From Clostridiales bacterium FE2011 (GTDB taxonomy: Bacteria > Bacillota > Clostridia > Christensenellales > Aristaeellaceae): a stretch of 64,000 nucleotides of DNA. The notes under the pieces were generated by a model. That model was given only the letters and a program-made list of their open reading frames with translations. It was not told where the DNA came from and made no database searches. The stretch is from assembly GCA_017569305.1 (NCBI GenBank), contig CP069418.1, positions 1 to 64,000 on the forward strand, written 5' to 3'. Position 1 is the first letter of the stretch. Every line of letters begins with the position of its first letter. Shown piece after piece: positions 1-9,454 of this stretch. Both the position numbers and the translations under genes were made by a program.

Positions 1-2517
1 ATGAATCTCTCCTTTTCCACCAGAGGCTGGAACACACTTTCCTGGGAGGAACAGGTCCGCGATGCTGTCGACATGGGCTTTCAGGGAATAGAGCCCTACA
101 ACATTCAGGAGTTTCCGACACTTTCCGGCCGCGGAGGCGCATTTCACGCTTACAGCCAGAACGAAACCCTGCGTGACCTGAAGAAAAACAAACTGATTCT
201 GCCCTGCTTTGATACTTCTGTCGATCTTTCCCTCCCGCTGCAGTCTGAGGAAAAAGTCCAGTATCTGATCCAGACAGCGTCCTCCATGAAAGTAAGGTAT
301 GTTGCCTTCTGCGCCCTCCAGGATAACGAGGATCAGATCCGGTCCAATCTTGAGATTATTCTGCCCCTCGCCCGTTCAGAGGGAATCTGCATCCTTCTGA
401 AGACCGTCGGTATTTATGCCGATACCGGGAAACTCCGTGCGCTGATGGACAGTTATGCCTGCGACGAACTGGCTGCGCTGTGGGACATGCATCATCCTTT
501 CCGGGATTTCAATGAAACACCGGACACGACAATCCGTAATCTCGGCGGATATGTCAAACATGTTCATCTGCGCGATTCCGATGATGACAGGTCTTATAAT
601 CTCATTGGTGAAGGCACTTTGCCGATCCGTGATATGATGAACGCGCTGTCATCCATTGACTATGACGGATTTATTTCCCTCGAATGGAAAACAGAATGGA
701 TTGAGGATATTCCGGACCGGGAAATCATTTTCCCCCATTTCCTCAATTATATGAATCGCTTTGATAATCCCAGGGGTAAGAAAAAGAGCCTGTATTTCAA
801 TGAGGACGGAACCGGAAAATATATCTGGAAAAAGGACGAACTCATTGATCTCACCTTCGGACGCGTCCTCGACCAGCTGGTGGAGGAATTCCCGGATCAG
901 TATGCTTTCAAGTACACAACACTTGATTATACCCGCACCTATTCTGAATTCAGGGATGACGTGGATCGTTTTGCCCGTGCCCTGATTTCCATGGGAGTGC
1001 GTGCCGGATCCAAAGTGGCTATCTGGGCCACCAATGTACCAGCCTGGTATATCACTTTCTGGGCGGCAACCAGAATCGGCGCGGTTCTGGTAACCGTCAA
1101 TACCGCCTATAAGATTCATGAAGCGGAATACTTGCTTCGTCAAAGCGATACCCATACCCTTGTGATGATCGAAAGCGCTCTGGACAGTAATTACAGGGCC
1201 ATAATCAACGAACTCTGTCCGGAAATCAGCGAATCTAAAGCAGGTGAACCCCTGCACTGCAAAAAGCTTCCCTTCCTCAGGAATGTTATTACAGTCGGTT
1301 ATGTGCAGCAGGGTTGCCTGACTTTCGAGGAAGCCATGAAACGCGCTGATTCCGTTCCGGTTGAAACACTGGAAGCCATGGCACAGCGGGTCAAACCGGA
1401 CGACGTCTGCAATATGCAGTATACTTCCGGAACCACAGGATTCCCCAAGGGCGTCATGCTGACCCATTACAATGTGGTAAATGACGGAAAATGCATCGGT
1501 GACCGGATGGGCCTTTCCACCGCGGATCGTATGATGATTCAGGTGCCTATGTTCCACTGCTTCGGAATGGTTCTGGCCATGACCGCTTCCATGACGCACG
1601 GAACAACACTCTGTCCGCTCCCCTATTTTTCAGCAAAGAATTCCCTGGCCTGTATCAATCAGGAAAGAATCACCTGTTTCCACGGCGTTCCGACGATGTT
1701 TATCGCCATGTTTAATCATGAGGATTACCGGAAAACTGATTTTTCGTACATGAGAACAGGGATCATGGCTGGTTCCGGCTGTCCGCCTGAACTGATGAAA
1801 CGGGCAGCCAGACCGGATGAGATGAACATGCGGGGAATCGTAAGCGTTTACGGACAGACCGAATCCTCTCCCGGCAGCACGATGTCAGCCTGGACGGACT
1901 CCCTGGAGCTGCGAACCGAAACAGTTGGCTATTCCTTCCCTCATGTACAGACGAAAGTCATTGATCCCGAAACTGGTAAGGAGCTTCCGGACGGACAGGA
2001 CGGAGAATTCTGCTCAAGGGGTTATAATATTATGAAGGGCTATTATAAAATGCCCGATGCCACCAATCAGACGATTGATGCGGATGGATGGCTCCATTCC
2101 GGCGATCTGGCCCGCAGAAACCCTGATGGAACCTATCTGATTACCGGACGTCTGAAGGACATGATTATCCGCGGCGGTGAAAACATTTATCCCAAAGAAA
2201 TTGAAGAATTTATCTATACTCATCCAGCCGTGGCAGACGTGCAGGTCATCGGTGTTCCTGACGCAAAATACGGTGAAGCTGTAATGGCCTGTATCGTACT
2301 GAAAAAAGATGCCACACTCACAAAGGAAGAGATGATTGAATACATCAAATCCCATATGGCCAGGCATAAAGTGCCGCAGTATGTTGAATTTGTTGAATCT
2401 TTCCCGATGAATGCGGCGGGAAAAGTCCTCAAGTACAAAATGCGTGAAGAAGCTGCTGAACGCCTCGGCCTTGTAGGCGCTGCTGGTATTGATACAGCCG
2501 GCGGAGTGAAACAATAA
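1..2517 (+). CDS. Fused xylose-isomerase-like TIM barrel + acyl-CoA synthetase (AMP-binding)
   Basis: This 838-residue protein joins two enzymes in one frame. Residues 1 to about 258 look like a sugar phosphate isomerase/epimerase (xylose-isomerase-like) TIM barrel: E31 in GIEPYN, D162 and H165 in WDMHHP, HVHLRD at 187-192 and E228 in SLEW sit where metal ligands usually lie. The strand-5 Glu of that family appears to be Lys (K134). Residues about 268-838 are an ANL-superfamily acyl-CoA synthetase with the P-loop YTSGTTGFPKG at 474-484, YGQTE, and the hinge GRLKDMIIRGGENIYP starting at 716; it should activate a carboxylate as acyl-AMP and then form a CoA thioester. The ATG is the first base of the window, so an upstream extension cannot be excluded, but the barrel starts naturally here. 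Substrate unknown. It faces mreB across a shared terminator. Confidence 0.85.
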   Translation: MNLSFSTRGWNTLSWEEQVRDAVDMGFQGIEPYNIQEFPTLSGRGGAFHAYSQNETLRDLKKNKLILPCFDTSVDLSLPLQSEEKVQYLIQTASSMKVRYVAFCALQDNEDQIRSNLEIILPLARSEGICILLKTVGIYADTGKLRALMDSYACDELAALWDMHHPFRDFNETPDTTIRNLGGYVKHVHLRDSDDDRSYNLIGEGTLPIRDMMNALSSIDYDGFISLEWKTEWIEDIPDREIIFPHFLNYMNRFDNPRGKKKSLYFNEDGTGKYIWKKDELIDLTFGRVLDQLVEEFPDQYAFKYTTLDYTRTYSEFRDDVDRFARALISMGVRAGSKVAIWATNVPAWYITFWAATRIGAVLVTVNTAYKIHEAEYLLRQSDTHTLVMIESALDSNYRAIINELCPEISESKAGEPLHCKKLPFLRNVITVGYVQQGCLTFEEAMKRADSVPVETLEAMAQRVKPDDVCNMQYTSGTTGFPKGVMLTHYNVVNDGKCIGDRMGLSTADRMMIQVPMFHCFGMVLAMTASMTHGTTLCPLPYFSAKNSLACINQERITCFHGVPTMFIAMFNHEDYRKTDFSYMRTGIMAGSGCPPELMKRAARPDEMNMRGIVSVYGQTESSPGSTMSAWTDSLELRTETVGYSFPHVQTKVIDPETGKELPDGQDGEFCSRGYNIMKGYYKMPDATNQTIDADGWLHSGDLARRNPDGTYLITGRLKDMIIRGGENIYPKEIEEFIYTHPAVADVQVIGVPDAKYGEAVMACIVLKKDATLTKEEMIEYIKSHMARHKVPQYVEFVESFPMNAAGKVLKYKMREEAAERLGLVGAAGIDTAGGVKQ

Positions 2518-2520
2518 CTG

Positions 2521-2556
2521 AAAAAAGCTGATGGATTATCTTCCATCAGCTTTTTT
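2521..2556. terminator. Bidirectional terminator between the fused synthetase gene and mreB-like gene
   Basis: A 15-bp perfect stem (2521-2535 with 2542-2556) closes a 6-nt loop. It has an A-run on the left and a T-run on the right, so it can terminate transcription from both converging genes. Confidence 0.85.
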
Positions 2557-2559
2557 GTT

Positions 2560-3567
2560 TTATGAATTTGCCAGCAGGTGACGCATGCCGGAAGGATCCG
2601 TCAGTACCCTTGCACATCCAAGTACTACGCAGTCCCTTGCATCCGGAGCAACCTGGCACGGAATATTCAGCGCGTCTCCGATTGCTTCAGCCAGGCCGTA
2701 TATCAGCGCTCCACCCCCTGTAAGGGTGACACCGCTGTCGAAAATATCAGAAGCAAGCTGCGGAGGAGTACGTTCGACAACTACCTGTACGGCCTCGATC
2801 AGTTCGTTGACCTGATCCAGCATTGCCTCATAGATTTCATCCGAATCGATACTCATGGTTTTCGGAAGACCGGAAATCAGATTCCTGCCCGTGATATCCA
2901 TCACGACCACAGGATCCCTGCGAACAGCCCCTCCCAGGGTGATTTTGATCTGTTCGGCAGTTCTTTCACCGATCAGCATGTTATATTTTTTCCTGAGATA
3001 GCGGATAATGGCATCATCAAAATGATCTCCGCCGATATGTACCGAGCTGATGACAGATACGGAACTGTTATATAGTACTGCAAGATCGGTACATCCTGCG
3101 CTGATGTCCACCACAAGGCTTCCGTATGATCCCATGAAATTCAGCTGGGCTCCCAAAGCTGCAGCGATATTTTTATCCATCAACTGCGTTCTGCGGATGC
3201 CAGCTTCAAACATGGAACTGATCAGCGCTTTCTTTTCCATATCTTTCACACCGGACGGAACAGCCATCACAGCGCGGGGTCTTGCAATAATATGTTTACC
3301 GATCACAGAGGTGACAAAGAAACGCAGAATAGCGCTGGTAAGTTCAAAATCCAGCATTTCACCCTGAGCAAGAGGACGGATAATGTTTACATTGGCCGGA
3401 GTCCTGCCGATCATTCTGTATGCTTCAAGCCCGAACGCGATGATGTTATTTGTTTCACGGTCGACAGCAACAACACAGGGCTCACGGAAAACGATCCCTT
3501 TCCCCTTCATGTAAATAATCACATTGGATGTGCCTAAATCAATTGCGATATCATTCGTCTGCGCCAT
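2560..3567 (-). CDS. MreB/Mbl-family actin-like protein (divergent)
   Basis: A 335-residue actin-fold ATPase of the MreB/Mbl type, expected to form membrane-associated filaments that guide lateral wall synthesis. The phosphate-1 loop IDLGTSN is at 9-15, the phosphate-2 region VDISAGCTD at 153-161 and the adenosine motif TLTGGGALI near 280. Two motifs deviate from canonical MreB: the second phosphate loop has SAGCT where GGGTT is usual, and the EP(x)AAAIGA segment carrying the catalytic Glu reads DKNIAAALGA (D131). The gene stands alone, with no mreC or mreD next to it, so it may be a secondary paralogue (Mbl or MreBH-like). Start ATG at 3567 follows a GAAGGA-type site. Confidence 0.85.
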   Translation of the reverse strand: MAQTNDIAIDLGTSNVIIYMKGKGIVFREPCVVAVDRETNNIIAFGLEAYRMIGRTPANVNIIRPLAQGEMLDFELTSAILRFFVTSVIGKHIIARPRAVMAVPSGVKDMEKKALISSMFEAGIRRTQLMDKNIAAALGAQLNFMGSYGSLVVDISAGCTDLAVLYNSSVSVISSVHIGGDHFDDAIIRYLRKKYNMLIGERTAEQIKITLGGAVRRDPVVVMDITGRNLISGLPKTMSIDSDEIYEAMLDQVNELIEAVQVVVERTPPQLASDIFDSGVTLTGGGALIYGLAEAIGDALNIPCQVAPDARDCVVLGCARVLTDPSGMRHLLANS

Positions 3568-3604
3568 GATGAAATCCTTCCATCGTCTTCAGTAATACTT
3601 AAAA

Positions 3605-3633
3605 ATCATATCATTATCATGGAAAAAATACAA
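3605..3633 (-). promoter_or_regulatory. Putative sigma-A promoter for mreB-like gene
   Basis: On the minus strand TTGTAT (3628-3633) and TATGAT (3605-3610) are separated by 17 bp, 38 nt before the start codon. Confidence 0.5.
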
Positions 3634-3662
3634 CCTTGCATTGCATGCAGCGGCCGCTTTCC

Positions 3663-3691
3663 TTGACAACAGGGATTCAACAAAGCATAAT
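3663..3691 (+). promoter_or_regulatory. Sigma-A promoter for the radical SAM-der-plsY-lepA-hemW run
   Basis: A consensus TTGACA (3663-3668) and CATAAT (3686-3691) lie 17 bp apart. Transcription should begin near 3698, which rules out the upstream TTG at 3697 as a translation start. Confidence 0.75.
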
Positions 3692-3726
3692 ATAAGTTGG
3701 TATTTTATGAGGATGAGGTGTGCGTG

Positions 3727-5049
3727 TTGTCTGTCAGAATAAATGCTGTTACCTCCGGATCTCCGGCAGATAAGGCTGGCATTCTTCCCGATGACAAGAT
3801 AGTATCCATCAACGGGACTCCTGTCCTGGACGAGATTGATTATCAGTCTTTATCAACAGCCAGTCTTCTGCTAGTGGTCACCGAGCGCAGCGGTACTGAA
3901 CACGAGTACAACATACGTAAACCAGAATGGACTCCCCTGGGGCTCAGCCTTGATGAAACCGAATCCATGAAACCGCGTCACTGCCGCAACCGCTGTCTTT
4001 TCTGTTTTGTGGACCAGCTTCCCCAGGGTATGAGAGAAACTCTTTATGTCAAGGATGATGACTGGCGCCTCAGTCTGATGATGGGGAACTATGTCACCCT
4101 TACCAATGTCAGCGACGAAGAGTTCAATAGAATCCTTGAACGTAAAGCCTCTCCCCTTTTCATCTCGGTTCATGCCACAGATCCGGAACTCAGATGTGTC
4201 ATGCTGAGGAATAAAAATGCAGGCAGCCTGATGGACAGGCTGAAACAGCTGAAGGAAAACGATCTTCAGTTCCATTGCCAGGTAGTGCTGTGCCCCGGAG
4301 TCAATGACGGCGATATTCTGCGGCGGACCATAGAGGATCTTGCTTCCTTATATCCGGCAGCTCAGTCCATGGCTATTGTTCCGGTAGGCCTTACAAAGCA
4401 CCGGGAAGGGCTGGCTGAGCTGAAAGGATTTGATGCTGATTCAGCCCGGGATCTGATCGATTATGTCAAGGGGTTTCAGGAGAAGTATCTTCAGGAATTC
4501 GGCACACGCTTTGTCTATCCGTCTGATGAATTTTACTGCATCTGCAATGAACCGCTTCCTGAAACTTCAGCGTATGAGGATTTCCCTCAGATCGAAAACG
4601 GCGTCGGTATGCTGAGACTTCTGGAGCAGGAATGCCAGGAAGCCTATGAATTCCTTTTTGCAGACGGTTTTCCTGAACCTTCATCCGGCCGGAATATACT
4701 GATACCAACCGGTGTTTCTGCCCAGCCGTTTATAGAAAAGCTCGCCAGGCGTTATGCGCCTGCAGGTACAACCGTTCAGGTCAAGGCTGTCATAAACCGG
4801 TTTTTCGGAGAAACAATCACGGTCACAGGTCTGATTGTCGGCAGGGATCTGATTGATTCCCTGAAGGATATTCCGTGTACTGAAATCGCTCTGTGTGATA
4901 CCATGCTGCGTGCACAGACCGATCGTTTCCTGGATGAAACCACACTGGATGACGTCAGAAATACCCTGGGTAAGCCGGTAAGGGTAGTTCAAAATAATGG
5001 TGAATCTTTTATCCGCGCATTGTGGGGATTGGAGGAAGAAAATGGCTAA
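3727..5049 (+). CDS. PDZ-radical SAM protein with DUF512 domain
   Basis: A protein of about 440 residues with an N-terminal PDZ-like domain (roughly 1-60, with SPADKAGILPDDKIVSING), a radical SAM core whose CxxxCxxC cluster motif is C86, C90, C93, and a C-terminal DUF512 region. It is probably an iron-sulfur, S-adenosylmethionine-dependent oxidoreductase, but the substrate of this family is not established. It often neighbours der, as here. I chose TTG at 3727 because GATGAGGTG (3713-3720) sits 6 nt upstream and the promoter places the transcript start near 3698; GTG at 3724 is the alternative. The stop overlaps the der start by 8 nt, implying translational coupling. Confidence 0.85.
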   Translation: MSVRINAVTSGSPADKAGILPDDKIVSINGTPVLDEIDYQSLSTASLLLVVTERSGTEHEYNIRKPEWTPLGLSLDETESMKPRHCRNRCLFCFVDQLPQGMRETLYVKDDDWRLSLMMGNYVTLTNVSDEEFNRILERKASPLFISVHATDPELRCVMLRNKNAGSLMDRLKQLKENDLQFHCQVVLCPGVNDGDILRRTIEDLASLYPAAQSMAIVPVGLTKHREGLAELKGFDADSARDLIDYVKGFQEKYLQEFGTRFVYPSDEFYCICNEPLPETSAYEDFPQIENGVGMLRLLEQECQEAYEFLFADGFPEPSSGRNILIPTGVSAQPFIEKLARRYAPAGTTVQVKAVINRFFGETITVTGLIVGRDLIDSLKDIPCTEIALCDTMLRAQTDRFLDETTLDDVRNTLGKPVRVVQNNGESFIRALWGLEEENG

Positions 5050-6373
5050 ACCGCTCGTTGCAATCGTCGGCAGGCCGAATGTCGGAAAATCCACATTCTT
5101 CAATAAAATGGCAGGCAAGCGAATCAGTATAGTGGATGATATGCCCGGTGTTACCCGGGACAGGATTACCGCTGATGCTGAATGGCTGGGCCATCATTTC
5201 ACATTGATCGATACAGGCGGTATTGATCCGAAAAGCGACGACGTCCTGCTGAGCCAGATGAGAGAGCAGGCTGAAATTGCCATGGATCTTGCGGATGTTG
5301 TCTGCTTCTTTACCGATGCAAGAGACGGACTGACAGAAGATGACAAGGACGTCGCAAACATTTTGCGCAAAACGGAAAAACCAGTTCTGCTTGTTGTCAA
5401 CAAAGTGGACTACCTGGACCTGAATGAAAACCTGTATGAGTTTTATGAACTGGGTCTCGGGGATCCAATCGGCATCAGCAGCGTCAATATGCTTGGTTTC
5501 GGAGACCTTCTTGATCGTATGATTGAACTTTTCCCTGAAGACAAACAAGGCGATACGGATGAAACGCCTCCTATCCAGCTTGCAATTATCGGAAGACCCA
5601 ATGTGGGAAAGAGTTCCCTGACAAACCGCCTGCTCGGTGAAAACCGTACGATGGTCTCTGACATTGCCGGTACGACACGGGACGCAATAGATTCAGAATA
5701 TACTGATGAAGACGGTACGGTTTTCAATATTATCGATACCGCCGGCATACGCAGAAAACGTTCCGTGGAGGATGAAACGCTGGAACGTTACAGCGTGCTG
5801 CGTTCAATTGCTGCTATACGCCGCTGCGATGTTGCCCTTCTTCTGATCGACGCGAATGATGGCGTAACAGAACAGGATACCAAAATCGCCGGTCTGATTC
5901 ATGACGAAGGAAAAGCGGTGATTGTAATCATCAACAAATGGGACATGCTGGATAAGGAAACCGGCACCTATGAAAACTATAAGAAAAAGGTGCTTGATGA
6001 CCTCAAGTTTATGAGCTACGCTCCCGTTCTGTTTATTTCCGCAAAATCCGGTCAGCGTGTGAACCAGATCCTGGACAAGGTCAAGGAAGTATACGCGACT
6101 GCATGCCGCAGGATTACAACTGGTGTACTGAACGATGTACTGAACGATGCGGTAAATGCACTTCAGCCACCCATGCAGGGAGGCCGGCGGCTCCGGATTT
6201 ATTATGCCACCCAGGGCGGTGTTCAGCCGCCGTCATTCGTTCTCTTTGTGAATGATGAAAAACTGATGTTCTTTGCCTATGAAAGATACCTGGAGAACTA
6301 TTTCAGAAAAACGTTCCAGCTGGAAGGCACTCCTATCCGCTTTATTCTGCGGGAAAAGAAAAAGGAGGAATGA
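5042..6373 (+). CDS. der: Ribosome biogenesis GTPase Der (EngA)
   Basis: Der is a double-GTPase needed for 50S subunit maturation. The 443-residue protein shows two tandem G domains, each opening with a GRPNVGKS P-loop (near residues 9-17 and 183-191), G3 motifs DTGG and DTAG, NKVD and NKWD base-recognition motifs, and a C-terminal KH-like domain from about residue 350. The start at 5042 is preceded by GGAGG (5031-5035) and overlaps the stop of the upstream gene; an in-frame TTG upstream at 4997 adds unrelated residues. plsY follows after 6 nt, so the run is an operon. Confidence 0.97.
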   Translation: MAKPLVAIVGRPNVGKSTFFNKMAGKRISIVDDMPGVTRDRITADAEWLGHHFTLIDTGGIDPKSDDVLLSQMREQAEIAMDLADVVCFFTDARDGLTEDDKDVANILRKTEKPVLLVVNKVDYLDLNENLYEFYELGLGDPIGISSVNMLGFGDLLDRMIELFPEDKQGDTDETPPIQLAIIGRPNVGKSSLTNRLLGENRTMVSDIAGTTRDAIDSEYTDEDGTVFNIIDTAGIRRKRSVEDETLERYSVLRSIAAIRRCDVALLLIDANDGVTEQDTKIAGLIHDEGKAVIVIINKWDMLDKETGTYENYKKKVLDDLKFMSYAPVLFISAKSGQRVNQILDKVKEVYATACRRITTGVLNDVLNDAVNALQPPMQGGRRLRIYYATQGGVQPPSFVLFVNDEKLMFFAYERYLENYFRKTFQLEGTPIRFILREKKKEE

Positions 6374-6379
6374 TTCTGC

Positions 6380-6988
6380 ATGCCTAAGGAAATTCTTTAT
6401 ATTCTGACCTGTATAATCGGATATCTGCTCGGTTCTGTTTCCGGAGGAATTATTACTTCCAGGCTTGCAAACGGTCCTGACCTCCATACGGTCGGAAGTA
6501 AAAGCACCGGGGCGAGCAACGTCCAGCGGACTATGGGATGGAAATTTGGCATCATTACTTTTCTGATTGACGGTCTGAAGGGAATTATTGCCTGCCTGAT
6601 CGCCTGGCTGATTACTGGCAGTCATTTTGCTTCCCTGCTGGCAGGGCTTTTCTGCGTCATCGGACATAACTGGCCTGTCTTCTTTCACTTCCGCGGCGGA
6701 AAAGGCGTGGCTACAACCGGAGGAGTCATGCTCTATTGTTTTCCTGTTCCGGCGCTGATCTGTATCGCGCTGACTGTCGCTGTAATTGCCCTTTTTCGGT
6801 ATATTTCCGTCGGAAGCATGCTTCTTGTGACAGTTTTCTTTATTCTTTCCTTCTTTTTCAGCGGTCCGAACACCTGTGTCATCGTCTGGGCTTTTCTGCT
6901 GATGGTTATGTGTATCGCACGACATCACGCAAATATCAGCCGCCTGATACACGGAACGGAAAATAAACTCGGAAATAAAGTGAAATAA
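6380..6988 (+). CDS. plsY: Glycerol-3-phosphate acyltransferase PlsY
   Basis: PlsY transfers an acyl group from acyl-phosphate to glycerol-3-phosphate, the first step of phospholipid synthesis, in the cytoplasmic membrane. The 202-residue protein has about five hydrophobic segments and the three cytosolic loop signatures: [14 protein letters not shown] near 41-54, [17 protein letters not shown] near 95-111, and ARHHANI near the C terminus. The AAGGAGGA site at 6361-6368 lies inside the end of der. lepA follows after 14 nt. Confidence 0.96.
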   Translation: MPKEILYILTCIIGYLLGSVSGGIITSRLANGPDLHTVGSKSTGASNVQRTMGWKFGIITFLIDGLKGIIACLIAWLITGSHFASLLAGLFCVIGHNWPVFFHFRGGKGVATTGGVMLYCFPVPALICIALTVAVIALFRYISVGSMLLVTVFFILSFFFSGPNTCVIVWAFLLMVMCIARHHANISRLIHGTENKLGNKVK

Positions 6989-7002
6989 CCTTGGAGGCCT
7001 TC

Positions 7003-8802
7003 ATGACCAATGATATGAAAAATATCCGGAATTTCTGCATTGTAGCTCATATCGACCACGGTAAGAGCACACTCGCTGACAGGATTCTGGAAAAAACAGG
7101 TGTTTTCGAAAAGCGGGAAATGGTTGAACAGATCCTGGACAGCATGGAGCTGGAACGGGAAAGAGGAATCACCATCAAAAGCAAAGCCGTTCATATGACA
7201 TACCGCGCCAAAGACGGCAATGAATATATCCTTAATCTGATCGATACACCCGGTCATGTTGACTTTACATACGAAGTCAGCCGAGCACTTGCCGCCTGTG
7301 AAGGCGCCTTGCTGGTGGTTGACGCGACACAGGGAATAGAAGCCCAGACGCTTGCCAATGTCTATATGGCGCTTGAACATAATCTTGAAACGATTCCCGT
7401 CATCAACAAAATTGATCTCCCTTCCGCCAGACCTGATGAAGTGCGTCAGGAAATCGAGGATGTAATCGGACTGGATGCAAGCTTTGCGCCTCTGGTTTCG
7501 GCCAAAACAGGCCTGAATGTAGAGGATGTTCTGGAGGCAATTGTTCATCATATTCCTTCCCCCGAAGGCGATCCTGACTCTCCGCTGAAAGCCCTGATTT
7601 TTGACGCATATTATGATAACTACAAAGGTGTTATCTGTTTTATCCGGATTATGGACGGTACCATCCGTCCCGGTATGAAAATGCGACTGATGGCTACAGG
7701 CAGTGAGTTTGATGTCGTGGAAGTCGGAACTTTTGATCCCGGATACAGGCCCTGTACTGAACTGAAAGCCGGAGATGTCGGTTATGTTTCTGCCTCCATT
7801 AAGGACGTCCGGGACACTCGTGTAGGTGATACCATTACAGATGCCGCAAATCCCGCCAAAGAGCCGCTGCCCGGATACAGGCATGTGACGCCAATGGTCT
7901 ACTGCGGTATTTATCCCGCAGACGGTGCTGATTATCCGGCTTTGAAAGATGCCCTTGAAAAGCTTCGTATGAATGACGCTTCCCTTTCCTTCGAACCGGA
8001 AACATCCGTTGCCCTTGGCTATGGGTTCCGATGCGGATTCCTGGGGCTTCTTCACATGGATATCATGACAACACGCCTGGAACGTGAATTTGATCTGAAC
8101 CTGGTCACCACCGCTCCGAGCGTCATTTACCGTGTGATTAAAACCAACGGCACAGAGCTGATGATCGATAACCCCACAAATCTTCCTGCTGTGGGTGAAA
8201 TTGCCGAGATGGAAGAACCCTTTGTTCATGCTGTCATTTACACTCCGCAGGAATACGTCGGCACACTGATGGAATTATGTCAGGATAAACGCGGAATCTT
8301 CATCGATATGCAGTATGAAGGAAACCGCGTGAAACTGAATTATGATATGCCGCTGAATGAAATTATTTTTGATTTTTTCGATCAGATCAAAAGCAGAAGC
8401 CGTGGCTACGCATCCTTTGACTATGAACTGAAAGACTATCGTTCCAGCGATCTGGTCAAGCTTGATATCCTGTTGAACGGCGATATCTGTGATGCATTTT
8501 CCATTATTGTTCATCGTGAAAAAGCCTATGCCAGAGGCAGAAGTATCGCCGAAAAACTGAAGGACGTTATTCCGCGCCAAATGTTTGAAATCCCGATCCA
8601 GGCTGCTATCGGCGGAAAAGTCATCGCCCGCGAAACCGTCAAGGCCATGCGGAAAGACGTTCTCGCCAAATGCTATGGCGGTGACATAACACGTAAGAAG
8701 AAACTGCTTGAAAAGCAGAAAGAGGGCAAAAAAAGAATGCGTCAGTTCGGTACAGTTCAGGTACCCAGCGAAGCATTCCTGGCCGTTCTTAAAATGGACT
8801 GA
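7003..8802 (+). CDS. lepA: Elongation factor 4 (LepA), ribosome back-translocase GTPase
   Basis: LepA is a translational GTPase related to EF-G that acts on stalled or mis-translocated ribosomes and in initiation. The 599-residue protein opens with the G domain ([10 protein letters not shown]-loop near residue 14, [16 protein letters not shown]), followed by domain II, the EF-G-like domains III and V, and the LepA-specific basic C-terminal domain with the [20 protein letters not shown] region. The ATG at 7003 has GGAGG at 6992-6996; the in-frame TTG at 6991 lies within that site and is rejected. The lepA-hemW arrangement is conserved in Firmicutes, here with a ypsA-like gene between them. Confidence 0.97.
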   Translation: MTNDMKNIRNFCIVAHIDHGKSTLADRILEKTGVFEKREMVEQILDSMELERERGITIKSKAVHMTYRAKDGNEYILNLIDTPGHVDFTYEVSRALAACEGALLVVDATQGIEAQTLANVYMALEHNLETIPVINKIDLPSARPDEVRQEIEDVIGLDASFAPLVSAKTGLNVEDVLEAIVHHIPSPEGDPDSPLKALIFDAYYDNYKGVICFIRIMDGTIRPGMKMRLMATGSEFDVVEVGTFDPGYRPCTELKAGDVGYVSASIKDVRDTRVGDTITDAANPAKEPLPGYRHVTPMVYCGIYPADGADYPALKDALEKLRMNDASLSFEPETSVALGYGFRCGFLGLLHMDIMTTRLEREFDLNLVTTAPSVIYRVIKTNGTELMIDNPTNLPAVGEIAEMEEPFVHAVIYTPQEYVGTLMELCQDKRGIFIDMQYEGNRVKLNYDMPLNEIIFDFFDQIKSRSRGYASFDYELKDYRSSDLVKLDILLNGDICDAFSIIVHREKAYARGRSIAEKLKDVIPRQMFEIPIQAAIGGKVIARETVKAMRKDVLAKCYGGDITRKKKLLEKQKEGKKRMRQFGTVQVPSEAFLAVLKMD

Positions 8803-8806
8803 CTCT

Positions 8807-9454
8807 ATGGACAATCATCTTTTTTCTGAAGATAGCATAAAAACAACAGCTTTTTTCACCGGACACAGGCATTTGCCGTCCGGTGAAATCGACCGTATTG
8901 CCGCCAATCTTTACCATTGCATCTCCGCTGCCTATGATGAAGGTTACAGGCGTTTCTTCTGCGGATGTGCCCTTGGTTTCGATACGCTTGCGGCCAGGCA
9001 GACACTGTCCTTCAGGGAACATCATCCCGATATTATTCTGTCCCTGGCCATTCCCTGCCTGACACAGGATGCAAAATGGCAGGAGAAGGACAAAATCGTA
9101 TACAGGAGAATTCTTGAGCAGGCTGATGAAAAAACTGTCCTTTCACCGGATTATTACCAGGGTGTCATGCTGACAAGAAACAGGTTTATGGCAGACAGAT
9201 CCTCCCTTTGTATCTGTTACCTTCAGCATATGCGCGGAGGAACCGCTTCCACAGTTCGTTATGCATTGCAGAACAGCGGGATCCGAATTGTCAATCTCGC
9301 AATGTGTCAGGATCATTACGAGGATTTCTTGAGGGAAAAAACATGGAACTATATGTACACATACCCTTCTGCAGGCAGAAATGCCGTTACTGCTCCTTTA
9401 CGTCTTTTGTCGGGAAGGAAGCTTTGCATGAAGCATATATCGACTATATTCTGA
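8807..9454 (+). CDS. SLOG-family protein, YpsA/DUF1273-like
   Basis: A protein of 215 residues with the SLOG (nucleotide-binding Rossmann-like) pattern: FFTGHRHLP at about 14-22, FCGCALGFDTLAA, and a late GGTAST motif. YpsA-type proteins are linked to cell division and stress in Bacillus, but no biochemical reaction is established. The gene begins 4 nt after lepA with no strong ribosome binding site. Its last 112 nt overlap hemW in another frame, and the final 37 or so residues encoded there (from ENKTW-like sequence onward) do not resemble a conserved fold, suggesting a read-through tail. Confidence 0.7.
   Translation: MDNHLFSEDSIKTTAFFTGHRHLPSGEIDRIAANLYHCISAAYDEGYRRFFCGCALGFDTLAARQTLSFREHHPDIILSLAIPCLTQDAKWQEKDKIVYRRILEQADEKTVLSPDYYQGVMLTRNRFMADRSSLCICYLQHMRGGTASTVRYALQNSGIRIVNLAMCQDHYEDFLREKTWNYMYTYPSAGRNAVTAPLRLLSGRKLCMKHISTIF

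Noticed and set aside
649..1599. 316-codon open frame opposite the fused synthetase gene
   Set aside because: Antisense shadow with no domain and no initiation site.
3697..3726. TTG at 3697 as start of the radical SAM/DUF512 gene
   Set aside because: The promoter places the transcript start near 3698, so this codon would be absent from the mRNA.
6925..8229. 434-codon open frame opposite lepA
   Set aside because: Antisense shadow of lepA, with no conserved pattern or start site.
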